From Actinomycetota bacterium (GTDB lineage Bacteria > Actinomycetota > Thermoleophilia > Solirubrobacterales > 70-9), in assembly GCA_018268675.1 (NCBI GenBank), contig JAFDWB010000005.1, positions 1-64,000 of the forward strand: 64,000 nucleotides of DNA, read 5' to 3'. Shown piece by piece: positions 25,881-36,741 of this stretch. The notes below the pieces were generated by a model that saw only the letters and a list, made by a program, of their open reading frames with translations, ran no database searches and was not told where the DNA came from. A program made the translations under genes and the position numbers. The first letter of the stretch is position 1, and each line of letters begins with the position of its first letter.

Positions 25881-26257
25881 GCCGCCGAGGGCGCGAGACC
25901 CGGGTGTCCCTCGACGGCCTCACCGGGCAGCAGGTGTCGATCCTCCGTCGGTTGACCGACGACTGGCTCATCGCGAAGGCGGCGGACCTACCCCTCCCGG
26001 ACGGTCACGAGGGTGATCCGGGGCGCGAGATCGAGGAGGTGGCCGCATTGGGGCGGCTGGCGTCCGGGTTGCGGGAAGGTGGGCTGTTCGTCCCCGATGC
26101 GATGGTCAGGGACCTTGTCGAGCGGTCGACCACGGAAACCCGTCTTCTCGAGGAGCTGGAGGAGGAATACGAAAACGAGCTGGCCGAGCACGACGCGTGG
26201 ACGGCGCTCCTGGCGCGCCTCTCGGAGGGGCCTCCGAAATGGGGGTCGGGACGATGA
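25877..26257 (+). CDS. Element-specific protein of unknown function (module A, paralogue 1)
   Basis: A 126-residue helical protein with GREIEEVAALGRLASGLREGG and an acidic coiled C-terminal stretch (LLEELEEEYENELAEHD). It is paralogous to the next gene (LDGLxxxQ..., EVxALGRLAxxL...). ATGA-coupled to the response regulator. No known family recognised. Confidence 0.65.
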   Translation: MSRRGRETRVSLDGLTGQQVSILRRLTDDWLIAKAADLPLPDGHEGDPGREIEEVAALGRLASGLREGGLFVPDAMVRDLVERSTTETRLLEELEEEYENELAEHDAWTALLARLSEGPPKWGSGR

Positions 26258-26616
26258 GCCCGGGGCGGGAGACGCGGACGCTCGACGGGCTCTCGGAGGG
26301 TCAACTCGACTTCCTGCGGGAGGTGGTGGGCCACGAACTGGTCGGCCGCGCCGTCGACCTCGGCCGCCTCAGGCAACTGCCCGACCCGCGGGCGCCGGTC
26401 AGGGAGGTGCAGGCCCTCGGGCGCCTGGCCTATCGGCTCGGTCTGGGAGCGGTGGAGGTCCCCGACCGGGAGGCGCGGGAGGTCGTCGCGCGGATCGCCG
26501 AGGAATTCCGCCAGATCGATGCGGGGCTGTTCGAACGCCACGAGGACGCGATGGTCCGACACCGTGCGCTCGGCGCACTCCTGGCGTCCCTCGAGGAGGC
26601 AGGGGACGATGCGTGA
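26254..26616 (+). CDS. Element-specific protein of unknown function (module A, paralogue 2)
   Basis: A 120-residue paralogue of the preceding gene: LDGLSEGQLDFLREVV, VREVQALGRLAYRLG and a helical tail EEFRQIDAGLFERHEDA. Overlaps it by four bases (ATGA). Tandem duplication within the module. Confidence 0.65.
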   Translation: MSPGRETRTLDGLSEGQLDFLREVVGHELVGRAVDLGRLRQLPDPRAPVREVQALGRLAYRLGLGAVEVPDREAREVVARIAEEFRQIDAGLFERHEDAMVRHRALGALLASLEEAGDDA

Positions 26617-26878
26617 CAGGCGCGAGGCCCTGGGGCGCTTCGGCCGGAACCTTTTCCACGCACGGCTCGGCGCCGGCCTCTCCCAAGCGGCGCTCGGGAG
26701 GCGGGCGGGGATCAGCCGCGAGCAGGTCGGCAGGCTGGAGGCAGGCCGCTCGGAATGCCGGTTCCTCACCGCGCTGCGGCTCGCCGAGGCCCTCGGCATC
26801 GGGGTCGAGGACCTCTTCGAGGGGATCTCCTGGACCCCGGATCATTACCGGTCCGACCCCGAGGGGAGCGGAGGGTGA
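26609..26878 (+). CDS. XRE-family HTH protein (module A)
   Basis: An 89-residue XRE protein: FGRNLFHARLGAGLSQAALG, then AGISREQVGRLEAG, ending LFEGISW, the tail shared by this element family. It overlaps the previous gene by 8 bases and the next by one. Confidence 0.82.
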   Translation: MRDRREALGRFGRNLFHARLGAGLSQAALGRRAGISREQVGRLEAGRSECRFLTALRLAEALGIGVEDLFEGISWTPDHYRSDPEGSGG

Positions 26879-27159
26879 TGGACGAGTTCTCCCGACATGT
26901 CGCCGTGCTCCTCGGGCGGCGGATCAAGCGACGCCGGCAGTTCCTAGACCTCTCCCAGGAGGCCCTGGCCGAACGGGCGGGCATCCACCGCACCCAGATC
27001 AGCCTCTTCGAGAACGGGGAGCGGATGCCACTCGTCGTCACGTTGGTGAAGCTCGCCGCCGCCCTCGGGGTCTCGGAGTCCCAGCTGCTCGTCGGCGCCG
27101 ACTGGAGGCCGGTCGGCCCACGTCTCGGCGAGAGGGCCGAAGGTGACCCGGATGGATAG
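26878..27159 (+). CDS. XRE-family HTH protein (module A)
   Basis: A 93-residue XRE protein (LSQEALAERAGIHRTQISLF), close in sequence to the gene at 49763 (LSQEELAFRSQIHRTQISLL). Coupled by GTGATG to the preceding gene. Probably a repressor of element promoters; targets unknown. Confidence 0.82.
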   Translation: MDEFSRHVAVLLGRRIKRRRQFLDLSQEALAERAGIHRTQISLFENGERMPLVVTLVKLAAALGVSESQLLVGADWRPVGPRLGERAEGDPDG

Positions 27160-27490
27160 CCCGGCGGGTCGCCTCGCCGCCGACCTGAGGAGACTGCGCG
27201 CGGAGGCCGGCGTCGACCAGGAAGAGCCGGCCTTCAAGGCCGGCCTCCACCGCACCCGGACGAGCCTGCGACGGTGCCGGATGGCTAGGTGATCGCGAAG
27301 GCCTGAGCGGCGCGGCTTCCCTCCTCAGCATGCTGGAGCACGGCGAGCGGGTCTGCCGAATCGACATACCGGTCCGGTTGGCGGTGGCGATAGTTGTGCC
27401 GCCTCGGGGAGCTGCTCGACGGCATCGACTCGATTCCGGGCCCGGGGCGACGGCACGTTCGTCTTTGGGAAGGTCGTCTGGCATGGAACT
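27152..27490 (+). pseudogene. Decayed XRE-family gene
   Basis: The ATG at 27152 reads LAADLRRLRAEAGVDQEEPAFKA then stops at 27292. Downstream, in other frames, remnants such as SMLEHGERVCRIDI and GELLDGIDS are recognisable as the rest of an XRE domain with its DGI tail. Several frameshifts are needed to rejoin them. From 27491 to 27877 I see no gene. This marks the decayed right side of module A. Confidence 0.65.
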
Positions 27491-27877
27491 GAAGCATTCG
27501 CCCGGCTGACCGAAGAGCCGCTCGACGAAGCTGCCACGCCCCCGCCTCCCGTTCACCGATGTCGCCGGTACTTGGAGCCTAGGCGCACCGTTGATTCGGC
27601 CCTCAAAGGCGCCGTCGACGATGTACAGCCGAACTTCATGCCTTCGATGCTGATCCCGAGCGGCAGTGCCGGTTCCGTGCTGATCAGGCAACCGCTGACC
27701 TAGAGGCGGGATGCGGGCTCCGTCGTCGGGGCACCATGACCGGTCTCGTGCGTCCCGGGCGCCCGCGACCTTCCGGGGTTCGGAACCGGAGAGCTCGGCG
27801 AAGATTCACACTCTGCCGTTGCCCGAGCTTCTCCGATTCGGCCTACCATGACCTACGGCCTTTCGGAGAAGCGTGCC

Positions 27878-29329
27878 TCAGTCGCGTAGGAGGTAGCGGG
27901 CGACCACCAAGGCGGAGCGACCCTTGACGACATTCGTGTATGAGTGGACGGTCACGAGTCGTCCTTCAGGGTCGAAGAAGAGGGCACTGGGGGTGTCCAG
28001 CCCGGGGACATGCGTGGCAACTCTGCCCCGCGGACCGAAGTTCATCTGCTGCTTCCCTGATGCAGACAGGCGCAGCAGGACCATGGTCAGGCTCTTGCCG
28101 ACCCCGATCGATCCGCCGATCAGGACGCGGCCCTGACCGTCCACTGCCATCGAGTTGAGGACTCCTCCGACGCCGGTACCGAGCTTCACCGTCGCAACAC
28201 CGTTCGTCCCGAACGCGGCGTCGGGCTTGCCGTCGGGCGCGATCCGCAGCACCCTTGCCGTGAACCTTTCACTCTCGTGCCGGGGAACTTCTGCGAGCGC
28301 GAAGAGGGCTCCGTGGAGCCCGCCCGTGACGGCGGTGTACCGACCCACCAGCGCGCCCTTCCTGCCAAACGCGCTCCTCGCCTGCCCGTCCGGCATCAAC
28401 TGCCCGAGCCCGATGTGACTCTTGTCCTTCACGCACGGATAGATGGCGCTCGACCTGTAGGTGATCGTCCCGGTCGGACCTACGAGAGGTTCTTCGATCA
28501 CCTCGGCACCGAGCGGCAGTTCGGCGAGGTGGCGACCGCCGACGAGGCCGTTCCGTCCGAATGCAGGATCGGGCACACCGCCTTCGCCCAGACGGGCCAC
28601 GAACCCCGCCGAGATGACACCGGGGCGGAACGCGTTGCGTTCACACGACCGTCCGAGACGGACGACGGCATCGCCGGTCACGACGATCCTCCCCTGAGCA
28701 TCGACCGTGATGCCGGTCGCCCGCACCGCAGGGCGCGAGCCGAGGCGTCGATGACCGTCCGTGGCGAACGGTGCCGGCAGCCCCAGGTCGGTTTCGACCA
28801 CGCCACCCTGCCCGAAGGAGGAGTCCAGGCTTCCGTCCGGGAGGAAGCGGAGGACCCGAAGTGCGGCGGGCCTGAACGCCACCATCCCGCCTTCACGCAT
28901 CGGACTCGGATTTTCCGCTTCCGGGTATAAGGAGGTCCCGGCGACCAGCAGGCGACCCTGTGGGTCCAAGGTGAAGCCACCGAGCACGAATTCGCGCCCG
29001 GCCGCGGGCGGCAAGGCGAGCGACCCGACGCCGCCGAAGGCTTCGCCGGTGCCGCCGAGATCGCTCAGCAGCTGGATGGACGCCCCGTCACTGACCAGGA
29101 GGCTTCCGCTCTGGGTCGACGCGCCGAGGGCGACGGAAGGAGACGCTTCCGAGGGAAGCCGGACCACTCCACCGCTGCCGAAAGTCGGATCGAGGACTGC
29201 TGCGGGTTGGCCTGCCGACCCGCCCTGGGGCGCCGCACGAGCTGCAGTCGGAACGCAGATCGACAGGATCGCGAGGCTGACCACGCCGACCGACAATAGA
29301 CGGGGGAGCAGCGCTCGCATGACATACAT
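27878..29329 (-). CDS. Secreted delta-60 repeat (beta-propeller-like) protein
   Basis: About 483 residues with a signal peptide (RALLPRLLSVGVVSLAILS...ARAAPQ), then at least six delta-60-type repeats, each with a xDxxFGxxGxV core: LDPTFGSGGVVRL, LDSSFGQGGVVETDL, PDPAFGRNGLV, SAFGRKGALV, PDAAFGTNGVATV and NFGPRGRVATHV. Start at ATG 29329; 29320 is an alternative. Such proteins are frequent in Thermoleophilia and myxobacteria and probably act outside the cell; role unknown. Confidence 0.85.
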   Translation of the reverse strand: MYVMRALLPRLLSVGVVSLAILSICVPTAARAAPQGGSAGQPAAVLDPTFGSGGVVRLPSEASPSVALGASTQSGSLLVSDGASIQLLSDLGGTGEAFGGVGSLALPPAAGREFVLGGFTLDPQGRLLVAGTSLYPEAENPSPMREGGMVAFRPAALRVLRFLPDGSLDSSFGQGGVVETDLGLPAPFATDGHRRLGSRPAVRATGITVDAQGRIVVTGDAVVRLGRSCERNAFRPGVISAGFVARLGEGGVPDPAFGRNGLVGGRHLAELPLGAEVIEEPLVGPTGTITYRSSAIYPCVKDKSHIGLGQLMPDGQARSAFGRKGALVGRYTAVTGGLHGALFALAEVPRHESERFTARVLRIAPDGKPDAAFGTNGVATVKLGTGVGGVLNSMAVDGQGRVLIGGSIGVGKSLTMVLLRLSASGKQQMNFGPRGRVATHVPGLDTPSALFFDPEGRLVTVHSYTNVVKGRSALVVARYLLRD

Positions 29330-29592
29330 AACCCGGGTCGTCACCGCCAGTCGCGGACGCCCTAGACACCGAATTGGAGGGTCCGGTGGAGCCTCCACGC
29401 GCAGCCTGGCCAGACATCCATGCAGAACAGCCCTCATAGTCGAACTCTTGCCCCCTTCCAAGTGTTATCCCCTGCGCGATCTCTCGAGTGGTACCCAGCC
29501 GTCTTGGAGCAAAACACCTCCGCGACTCTCCCCACGAGCCAGCCGCCCTGGGTCGCGGCCCGCCCGGCGCGCCGCGACTCCGTGCTCACATG

Positions 29593-30395
29593 CTATTCGG
29601 CTTCGACACTTTCGGTAAAGGCTTTCCATGCTGGCCGTTGAGCGCGACTTGCTTTCAGGAGTCCGCAGTGATTCGGCCATTCGGCTCCGTTGGAGACATC
29701 TTGGATGTTGTAGTAGAGAACGTGGTCAATGTTGAGATGTTTGCGCTTCCTCAGCAGCATCGCAAAACTCTGCCGGACGAGGATTGCCTGCTCCGATTCC
29801 GACACCCTGGGGATCTTCGCTTCGTCACTTGACTTGACTGGGAAACCCAGCTCGGTGACCCAGATCGGGGCACCCGGATCGATCCCGTGAACGTTCGAAA
29901 TCGATCGCTGGACTTCCTTGGCGAGCTGTTCTGCATCTTCAGCTTCGGCGCCTTTCACCGTCCCAGGTGCGTGTAGGCCTTTTTTGGGATGTTTAGGGTC
30001 TCGAACCTTGAACACATAAGGGTGAATGCTGATTCCCTGATACGGATTGGCGAGTTTTGGTTCAGCATGGTCGAGCTGGTACTTCACTTCTCTCAGGAAT
30101 TCGCGCGGCGTGATGCGTCCCGGCTTACCGGCCTTGAATCCGAACAGCCCGGGCAGGAGGAACTGGACGCCGGTTACTCCTGCTTTTCTCACTTCCCGCA
30201 CCATTTCTTCATAGTATCCGGCGAACTTTTTGGCGTAGGCGAGCCCTTCCTTCGTCGTACTGCTCGGCGGCATGTTCGGCTCATTGCCGATTTCCCAGTA
30301 CTTGGTGTCATATGAAGTTCCAGGTCCATATTTTTTCATCAAGCCTATGGCATCCGGCATACCGTCGGACGGGATTTGGGTCGGATACCCGCAGC
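29593..30395 (-). pseudogene. Glycoside hydrolase (GH-A clan-like), 5'-truncated
   Basis: The surviving C-terminal part has the acid/base motif YWEIGNEPN, HPYVF, and nucleophile WVTELGFPV, with a C-terminal WKAF, as in clan GH-A enzymes (GH39/GH5-like). The N-terminal strands of the barrel and any start are missing: homology begins at about GYPTQIPSDG and no signal peptide is present. At 30395-30400 it meets a PIN-like gene on the other strand, so a deletion or insertion cut it. Its lower GC differs from its neighbours. Confidence 0.7.
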
Positions 30396-30397
30396 CA

Positions 30398-31275
30398 CAC
30401 CTGCTCGATACCAGCATCATGTTCAGCGAGCTCGTGGGAGTATGTCGCCACGGCAGGTCCCGGCTGCTCACGTCCGCGAAGACCGGCTCGGCGATCCTCT
30501 ACGTGCCCACCAACGTCGCCGACGAGATCCCCGAGAAGATGCCCCGGATCGCCCGGGCCGCGAAGGTCACGGTCGAGGCGGTGGAGGTGCCTGGCGAGAT
30601 CGCTACGCACCATGGGTCCGCGTGGTCGAGGCGCCCCCGGCGCGCGATGACCTGCAGCGCTCGGACCTCGAGTCCGCCGACCCGGACGACCTGGCATTCG
30701 CCGACGCGGTCGCGCTGATGGGGCCGGTGCTTGCCCTCTCCGAGGACGGCCACCTGACCTCTCGCGGGCTGGCCACGGACTCCTGGCGAGATCTCCCACA
30801 GTTGATCGAGGCGCTGAAGACCGCCGACGTCACCCTCAAGGTGACGCCGGAGCTCAGCGCCATCGTCATCACCGAGGCGGCGAAGGCAGCCCGCCGTCAT
30901 CCGCGCATCGCCGCCACGCTCGCCCTGATGGCTTTCCTGGTTGCCGGACCCTTTGGGCCGGAGCGGACCCGACTCAACAAGGACCGGGCCCGGACGATCG
31001 TCGGCGTGATCCTGCGAGGCCTGATCCACTTGCTGGAGACCCACAGAACATCGAGCCAGGAGATCGCCGCCCGCCTGGCGCCCGGATCGGCGGAGGGGGC
31101 TGTCCGCATCGTCGTCGCCGTCCTCGCGCGCCTGCGGGAGCCGATCGCGGAGGATTCCCTCGCCGCTCGAGTCGATGGTCAGGTGGATTCTGGACTCTTG
31201 ACGACCACCCTGGCCGAATGCCCGGCCTTCGTCGAGACGTCGGCGGGGTGGCAGCTCGGGCGACGGGCTGTCTGA
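30398..31275 (+). pseudogene. PIN-like domain protein, 5'-truncated and frameshifted
   Basis: It begins inside LLDTSIMFSELVG, the first strand of a PIN nuclease with its catalytic Asp, with no start codon before it. It continues to TVEAVEVPG, then one base is missing near 30591-30600 and the reading continues as RYAPWVRVVEAPP to 31275. The C-terminal half is helical. PIN domains are Mg-dependent ribonucleases. The next gene follows by 36 bases, so they were probably an operon. Confidence 0.6.
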
Positions 31276-31311
31276 CGCACCCGCTGCGCTCGCGTTAACG
31301 TCGGCCCGGAG

Positions 31312-32443
31312 ATGGACGAGACCTTCGTCATGACGGGGAACCGCCTCTTCGCCGGGAACCAGCTCTCGGGTGAGATGGCGCGGATCCAGACCACGATCAG
31401 AAGCCGGATCGACGCCGTGGGCGACGACGCCCTTCTCCAGGCCGACGCCGACGCCTGGGCCGCCGGCATGGCGGACGAGCTGCGACTCGACCCACCGGTG
31501 GTCCACGTCGCCGAGGCCAGTCTCCATCCCGGTGATCGGGTCGACGTCGACTGCACCAACGCCGCCGGCATCAGCTTCGGCACCTCCGAGTTCGGCCATG
31601 TGATCCGGGAGGGATATGAGCTGGAGCTGCAGATCCCGGTGAGCGGCGACGCGTTCCTCCTCGCCACCCAGGTCCTTGGTGCCCCGCCGCTGCCGGGCGG
31701 CATCCGCGCGGAGACCATCGTCTGCGGGTGGCGATGGCCCGACGTGAAGGGGGGCCCTGCCTTCGACGCCGAGGTAGCCACCTACAAGAACGAACTGCAA
31801 CGCGGAAATGATGTCCTCAAGAACGCGATCGAGATCGCCAACGCCGGCATCCCGGACTTCGCGATCGAGCAGATCGAAGCCCGCAGAAGCTCGATCCTCG
31901 GGCAACGCGATTTCCTCGGTTCACTCACCATCCCGGTGGTCACCGACGCCGAGGCACCCCGGGAGTTCGATGCGCCGCCGCCGATCGAGCGGCGACGAAC
32001 GGCCGCGACGAAACTCGAGGCGGGCAGGGACGAACCCCCGGAGCGCGAGATGGGGCCGCAGCTCGACGAGTTCTACGGGCACATCCTGGGCGTCATCCGC
32101 GCCGTGGGTCGCGCGCTCGAACGCTCCCCCGGCACCTTCTCGGCGCCGGCGAGGAAGCCCTCCGGGACCACATGCTGGTCACCTTGAACACGCACTACCG
32201 CGGCGCCACCTACGCGGAGGCGTTCAATGGCGAGGGAAAGACGGACATCCTGATCCGGGTCTACGACCGCAATGCCTTCATCGGCGAGTGCAAGTGGTGG
32301 ACCGGCCCGAAGGCGATGGATGAAGCTCTCGACCAGCTCATCGGCTACACAACCTGGCAGGACTCGCGTGTCGCGCTGATCTTCTACGTCCCGACCCGGG
32401 ACATGGGCTCGACCATCGAGACGGCGAAGAGGAGTGCGCCGAC
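31312..32443 (+). pseudogene. Predicted PD-(D/E)xK nuclease, frameshifted, 3' end lost
   Basis: The N-terminal ~280 residues are of unknown fold (ELELQIPVSGD, helical AFDAEVATYKNEL). After a one-base gap at about 32144-32151 the frame continues with HYRGATYAEAFNGEGKTDIL and FIGECKWW, giving the Asp and Glu-x-Lys of a restriction-endonuclease-like active site. Beyond STIETAKRSA the frame only mirrors the opposite STAND gene, so the natural C-terminus seems lost near 32440. Likely part of a defence pair with the PIN-like gene. Confidence 0.6.
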
Positions 32444-35400
32444 GGACCCGGTCGGTAGCTGGTCGGCCGCGGCCTGCGCCCGTGCGGCGGTCTCGGCGAA
32501 GCGTGGGCTGGGCTCCCCCAGGGTGCGCCCATGGCCGCCGTTGCGCATCGCCGAGCGGATCGCATCGGCGAACGAGCGCCGTTCGTCCCCTCCCGAGGGC
32601 GGATCCAGCTCCAGAAGCGACGCGACCGCGACGGGCTGCACGAGCACGACCTGCCAAGGGGTCTCGGCCAGGAAGTCCACGAGTGCCTCCCTGTCCGTGC
32701 CAGGTCTGCGGGCCTGGTCGAGGATGGCCTTCCAGGCGGCCTCGATCTCCGCCCCCTCAGTTCGACCAACTCGTCGAGCTTGTCTTCCCGGAAACCCGGG
32801 ATCACCAACCGCCAGAAGATCCTGGTGAGTTCCCGTCGCCTCCAACCTTCCAGCGTCGGAAGCGGCGCGATCAGGCGGGCGAGGAGATCGACGAGTTTTT
32901 CACCCCTCGCCTCGCCGAGCATCTCGATCCCGTAGTCGTCCCAGGGAACGGCGCGGTAGCCCCCGCCCCCGTCCTCCTCCCGCTCCCTCCGAAGCCGACC
33001 GATCCACAGGTCGACCACCCTTCCCGGGTCGAGCTTGCCGAGCTCCGCCACTGCCTCATGCGCGGCGTAGCCCGGTTCCTCCACTTCCGCCAACCGGGCC
33101 GACAGGGCGTCGAGCTGATCATCGTCCAGCTTGTCCACGCCGTACTCGACGACGGCGTGGAACGGCATGTCGCCGCCGCGTCCGTCATTCGCCGCCGCCC
33201 CGGGGGCGAGGGCCTGCCGGAGCGCCAGATCAGGTGCCAGCCTGCCGATCCTCGGCAGGCTGCTCGAGATCGTCCCGCGTACCCGCGGGTCGTCGTCTCG
33301 CGACAGTCTGTCCAGTATCTGAAGCTCGGTCGCGGTCGGGTCGCCGAGCCAGCTTCCGGCGCTGATGTAGTTCGCGGCAAGCCTGCGGACGGCCGCATCG
33401 CCGCTCGCCGCCGCGCCCGAGAGCTCCTCGTCGACCTGGCCTCGATCTGCCCGGACGACGGCCAGGGCCATCGGCGCGAGAGATGCGACGGGCCCGTCGG
33501 GGTGCGTGAGGCCCCACCCCCAGAGGCCCTCCGCGTACGCGGCGCCGGAGTCGTGCAGGAGCAGCAGGACCGCCCCTTCGGCCGATGGGGCGTCGGCCAG
33601 CCTCCGCTCGACGATCTCTCCGAGCATCTGCTCCAGGAACGCGCCCAGGGCATCGCCGTCCTTGCAGCGATCGGCGAGGATCGTGGCGAGCCGGCGGTTG
33701 CGGGCATCGACGGCCCGTTCGTCCAGCAACTCGAACGGCCACGCAATCGCACCGAGGAGCCAGGCCTCGTCGTCCCCGAGCGCCTCGAGTAGCTTCGCCG
33801 CGCGCTCGCGCGTGGCCTGATGACGGTCGTCCTCGGCGTGTCGGCGAAGGGTCTTCGCCAGGGCGGCACGCACCATCGGGTCCGACGTCCCGCCGACTAT
33901 CTCCCCGATCGCGTCGAGAAGCCTCAGCTTGTCGGCATGCCATTCGGCGACGACCTCCTCGCGAACAGAGTCGGCGGCGGCGCCGAAGGGCAGCCGTAGC
34001 GCTTCCTCGAAGAGCTTCGCGGCGACGACCCGTTGGCGCGGAGAGCCGTGGAGTGCCCGGTCGACGATCAGTGCGCGGACCTGGGAACGCCATCGCTCGG
34101 TCCGCTCGATGGACACCAGGTAAGGGTGGATCTCCAGTCCGCGCCCCTCCCAACGGGTCCGGGTCCCGTCGCGGTCGAGAATCGCGCCGAGAAGGTCGAG
34201 GGGCGAGTTCGCGTGGTCGTCGACATCGTCGGCGGAGGACCGCTCGGCGACCAGGTCGATCAGTGCCTGGTGGTGCTCGGGGCCCATGTCGTAGCCGCCC
34301 AGTTCGCGAAGCAGACGGAGCGGGTGGTCTGCGTGCGAACTGGTCCGCCGGACATCGTCCCGACCCAGCCGCCAGAGTCGATCCATCGCGGGCCACACGA
34401 AGTCCCGATGGCGGCCGACCGACCCGAGGAGCGCCGGCAGCTTCTGCAGCACCGAGTTGTCGTCGATCTCGAGGCTGGCGAAGTCCCAATTGGTGGTGGT
34501 TGCGGGATCGCCGAGCGCCGTGTCCACCAACTCGAGTATGCGGTCGGGAGCGTAGACCGCCGCGGGCGCGACCAGGTCGATCAGTTGCTCCCGTCCCCAG
34601 GCGTCCCGCCGTTTGAATCCGTCGAGGATCTCCGACCAGACCTCGCCGAGCAGGGAGGTCCGGGTGGCCGTCAGCCGCCAGTCGATCGCCCCGAGATTGA
34701 TGAGCAACTCCGAGGCGGAGGAGGCGCCGTATCGACGCCAGAGCTCCAGAGCCCGTCCCGTGCCACGACCCTGGCGGTCGACACACGCTTCGAAGAGGAC
34801 CTCATCGGCGAGAACGTCCGGGGTGAGACGGCGACGTGACCCGAGCTGAAGGAGGAGACCGGCGTCCTGGACGTCGCCGAGCCAGCGGCGTAGTTTCGAG
34901 GTAGGGACATCGAGCTCTTCGGCGACGAGCTCCATCACCGCGTTGTCGTTTTCGTTCAGCGGCCCCAGGGCGGCCAGGAGGACGAGGAGCTCCTGTGCCT
35001 TTCTCCTGGGAACCGTCGTCGTGATCCGGCCGCGTTGCTCGGCGACGAAGCGATCCATCACTGCGTGTCGGAGTTCGGCCGGTCCCTCTGCCGAGTCGAC
35101 GTCGAAGGCGCCTTTCGCGATCAACCCACCGCCCAGGACCGTGATCAGCGGGGACTCCGGGGTCGCATCCGCGAGGCGCTCGGCCGCACCCGAGCGACCG
35201 CCGGTGGCGTGCTCCGCGAGCACCGCGACATCTTCCGCCGCGAGAGAACCCAGTGGCGGGAGCACCAGTCGCTGACCGAGCTCAACGCCGGCATACGAGC
35301 AGGCCTCGGCGATCCGCTCGAGCCCGGCCGGCCGGCTCACGAGGACGACCGTGAGCGGATCGGGACGTCGGGTCGTCGCCAACAAGGGCGTGATCTCCAC

Positions 35401-36201
35401 GTCTTCACGCTGGGCGTCGTCGACGAACACGATCGTGTCCTCGAGCGGAAGGTCCTCCAGGATCTCGGCCGTGATGGTGGCTCCGTCGAGGGCGAAGAGG
35501 ACCCTCTTCCCGTCCGCCTCCAGAGCTCGGGCGGCGTCCCGAAGCAGTCGCGTCTTGCCGATCCCCCCACGGCCAGGCTGCACCACCACGCGGACTGAGG
35601 GAGTCTCGGCGGCGTCGACCAGAGCGCGGAGCTCGGCCTGCCGACCGACCAACGGAAGGTCGTGGCGGAGCAGGAGCCCGGCTTTGTCGAAAGGCAAGAA
35701 GAAGTCCTCCGGGGCGACGAACGCGACGGGGCTGTCCGGGCCAAGGAAGGCGCGGCTGACTCGTGCGCCGAATGCATCGGCGACGATCAGGCGGGCCTTC
35801 TCGCGCGGGACCTCACCGCGGATCCTCTGGCCGATGCCCTCGCCTGACTCGATCCTCCAACCGTCGAGGCCGTCGATGTAGTCGCTCACCTTGGTGCCGA
35901 CCGCACAGGTCACCCAGATCTCGTGTTCGTCGGCCTCGTAGGTCGTCCCCTTCACGGTCTTTTCGGCGTGCCTGATGTTGAAGGCCTTGCGATGCCTGCA
36001 CTGGATGGTGCGCTTGCGGCCGTCCTTGAGGTCCGCCTCGATGTCGATTTCTTTCTGGGCCTCGCCAGTCTTGCCGTAGCGTTCCGCGCGCTCCACGTCG
36101 GGCATAGCGCGCACTGCGGCCAGGCAGAAGCTCTCGAATCGATTCCATTCGAACGAGTCCTGGCCGAATGGCAAGACGCGAAGGGGAAGCTTGTCGGTCA
36201 C
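32384..36201 (-). pseudogene. Mrr-like nuclease + STAND NTPase + helical repeats (Avs-like), frameshifted near the 3' end
   Basis: About 1270 residues from GTG 36201, with GAGGGG four bases upstream. Residues 15-155: Mrr/REase-like domain with EIDIE (D53) and QCRHRK replacing the usual QxK. Residues 185-500: STAND P-loop NTPase with Walker A GRGGIGKT (210-217) and Walker B IVFVDDAQ (D261, D262). The remainder is a long helical array with HEAT/TPR character (DPRVRGTISSSLPRIGRLAP, DPMVRAALAKTL). A missing G in the run at 32752-32756 shifts the last ~120 residues. The architecture matches bacterial nucleotide-binding antiviral sensors; the target is unknown. Confidence 0.7.
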
Positions 36202-36403
36202 CGCACCCCTCGACCGCGAAATCCGGACGATCGCACCGCGCCTGCAAACCGACCTCTCAAGACGTTCATCCGCCGAAGGTACAGCGGCGTCCTTCATCGG
36301 TCTCGCTCGCACCCTCACGGGCCATCGTCGTGATGGTCAGGCGTCTGACCCGGCGATGAGTGGCAGTGAGGGGTCCGCCTTCCGTGCCGCCTCATAGCAG
36401 CGC

Positions 36404-36535
36404 TCATGAAAACGTCGAACGTTGACCTCGTCCCTGGGAGGGGCCCCCTTCGATCGTCAACATCGCAAGACCGTCGCGGACGACCACGACGGGCCGAAAA
36501 TACTGGCGGATGTGACCGCACCCCTCGCAGCGCAT
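36404..36535 (-). CDS. Small CxxC protein
   Basis: A 43-residue frame beginning MRCEGCGHIRQYF: one CxxC knuckle, then VVVVRDGLAMLTIEGG. It starts five bases after the stop of the winged-helix-like gene and would share its LexA-box promoter. Too short for firm family assignment; could be a zinc-ribbon fragment. Confidence 0.5.
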   Translation of the reverse strand: MRCEGCGHIRQYFRPVVVVRDGLAMLTIEGGPSQGRGQRSTFS

Positions 36536-36540
36536 CCCGG

Positions 36541-36741
36541 TCACGTCCTGACCAGTTCGTCGTAGTGGATCGCGGCGCGCGTCGGGGTGACCGTCCCGTC
36601 CCCTGCGTCGACGAGCAGCCCGACTCGTGCCAGCCACTCGACTACCTCCCTGTCCCTTGGCTCGACTCGCAGAGCTGCCGGCCGGCAGGCGATGGCGGCG
36701 TCAAGAATCGCCAACCTTTGCTCATCTCTCTTCACGAACAT
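36541..36741 (-). CDS. Small winged-helix-like protein under a LexA-type box
   Basis: A 66-residue protein, RLAILDAAIACRP...VEWLARVGLLVDAGDGTVTPT, with the end of a winged helix. The ATG lies inside a perfect 24-bp palindrome that contains a LexA consensus, so a repressor there would block both promoter and start. Possibly a small regulator of damage-induced genes. The true start could be a few codons downstream. Confidence 0.55.
   Translation of the reverse strand: MFVKRDEQRLAILDAAIACRPAALRVEPRDREVVEWLARVGLLVDAGDGTVTPTRAAIHYDELVRT

Noticed and set aside
27736-27927. 63-codon open frame
   Set aside because: Arg/Pro-rich, no start signal, runs into the delta-60 gene on the opposite strand.
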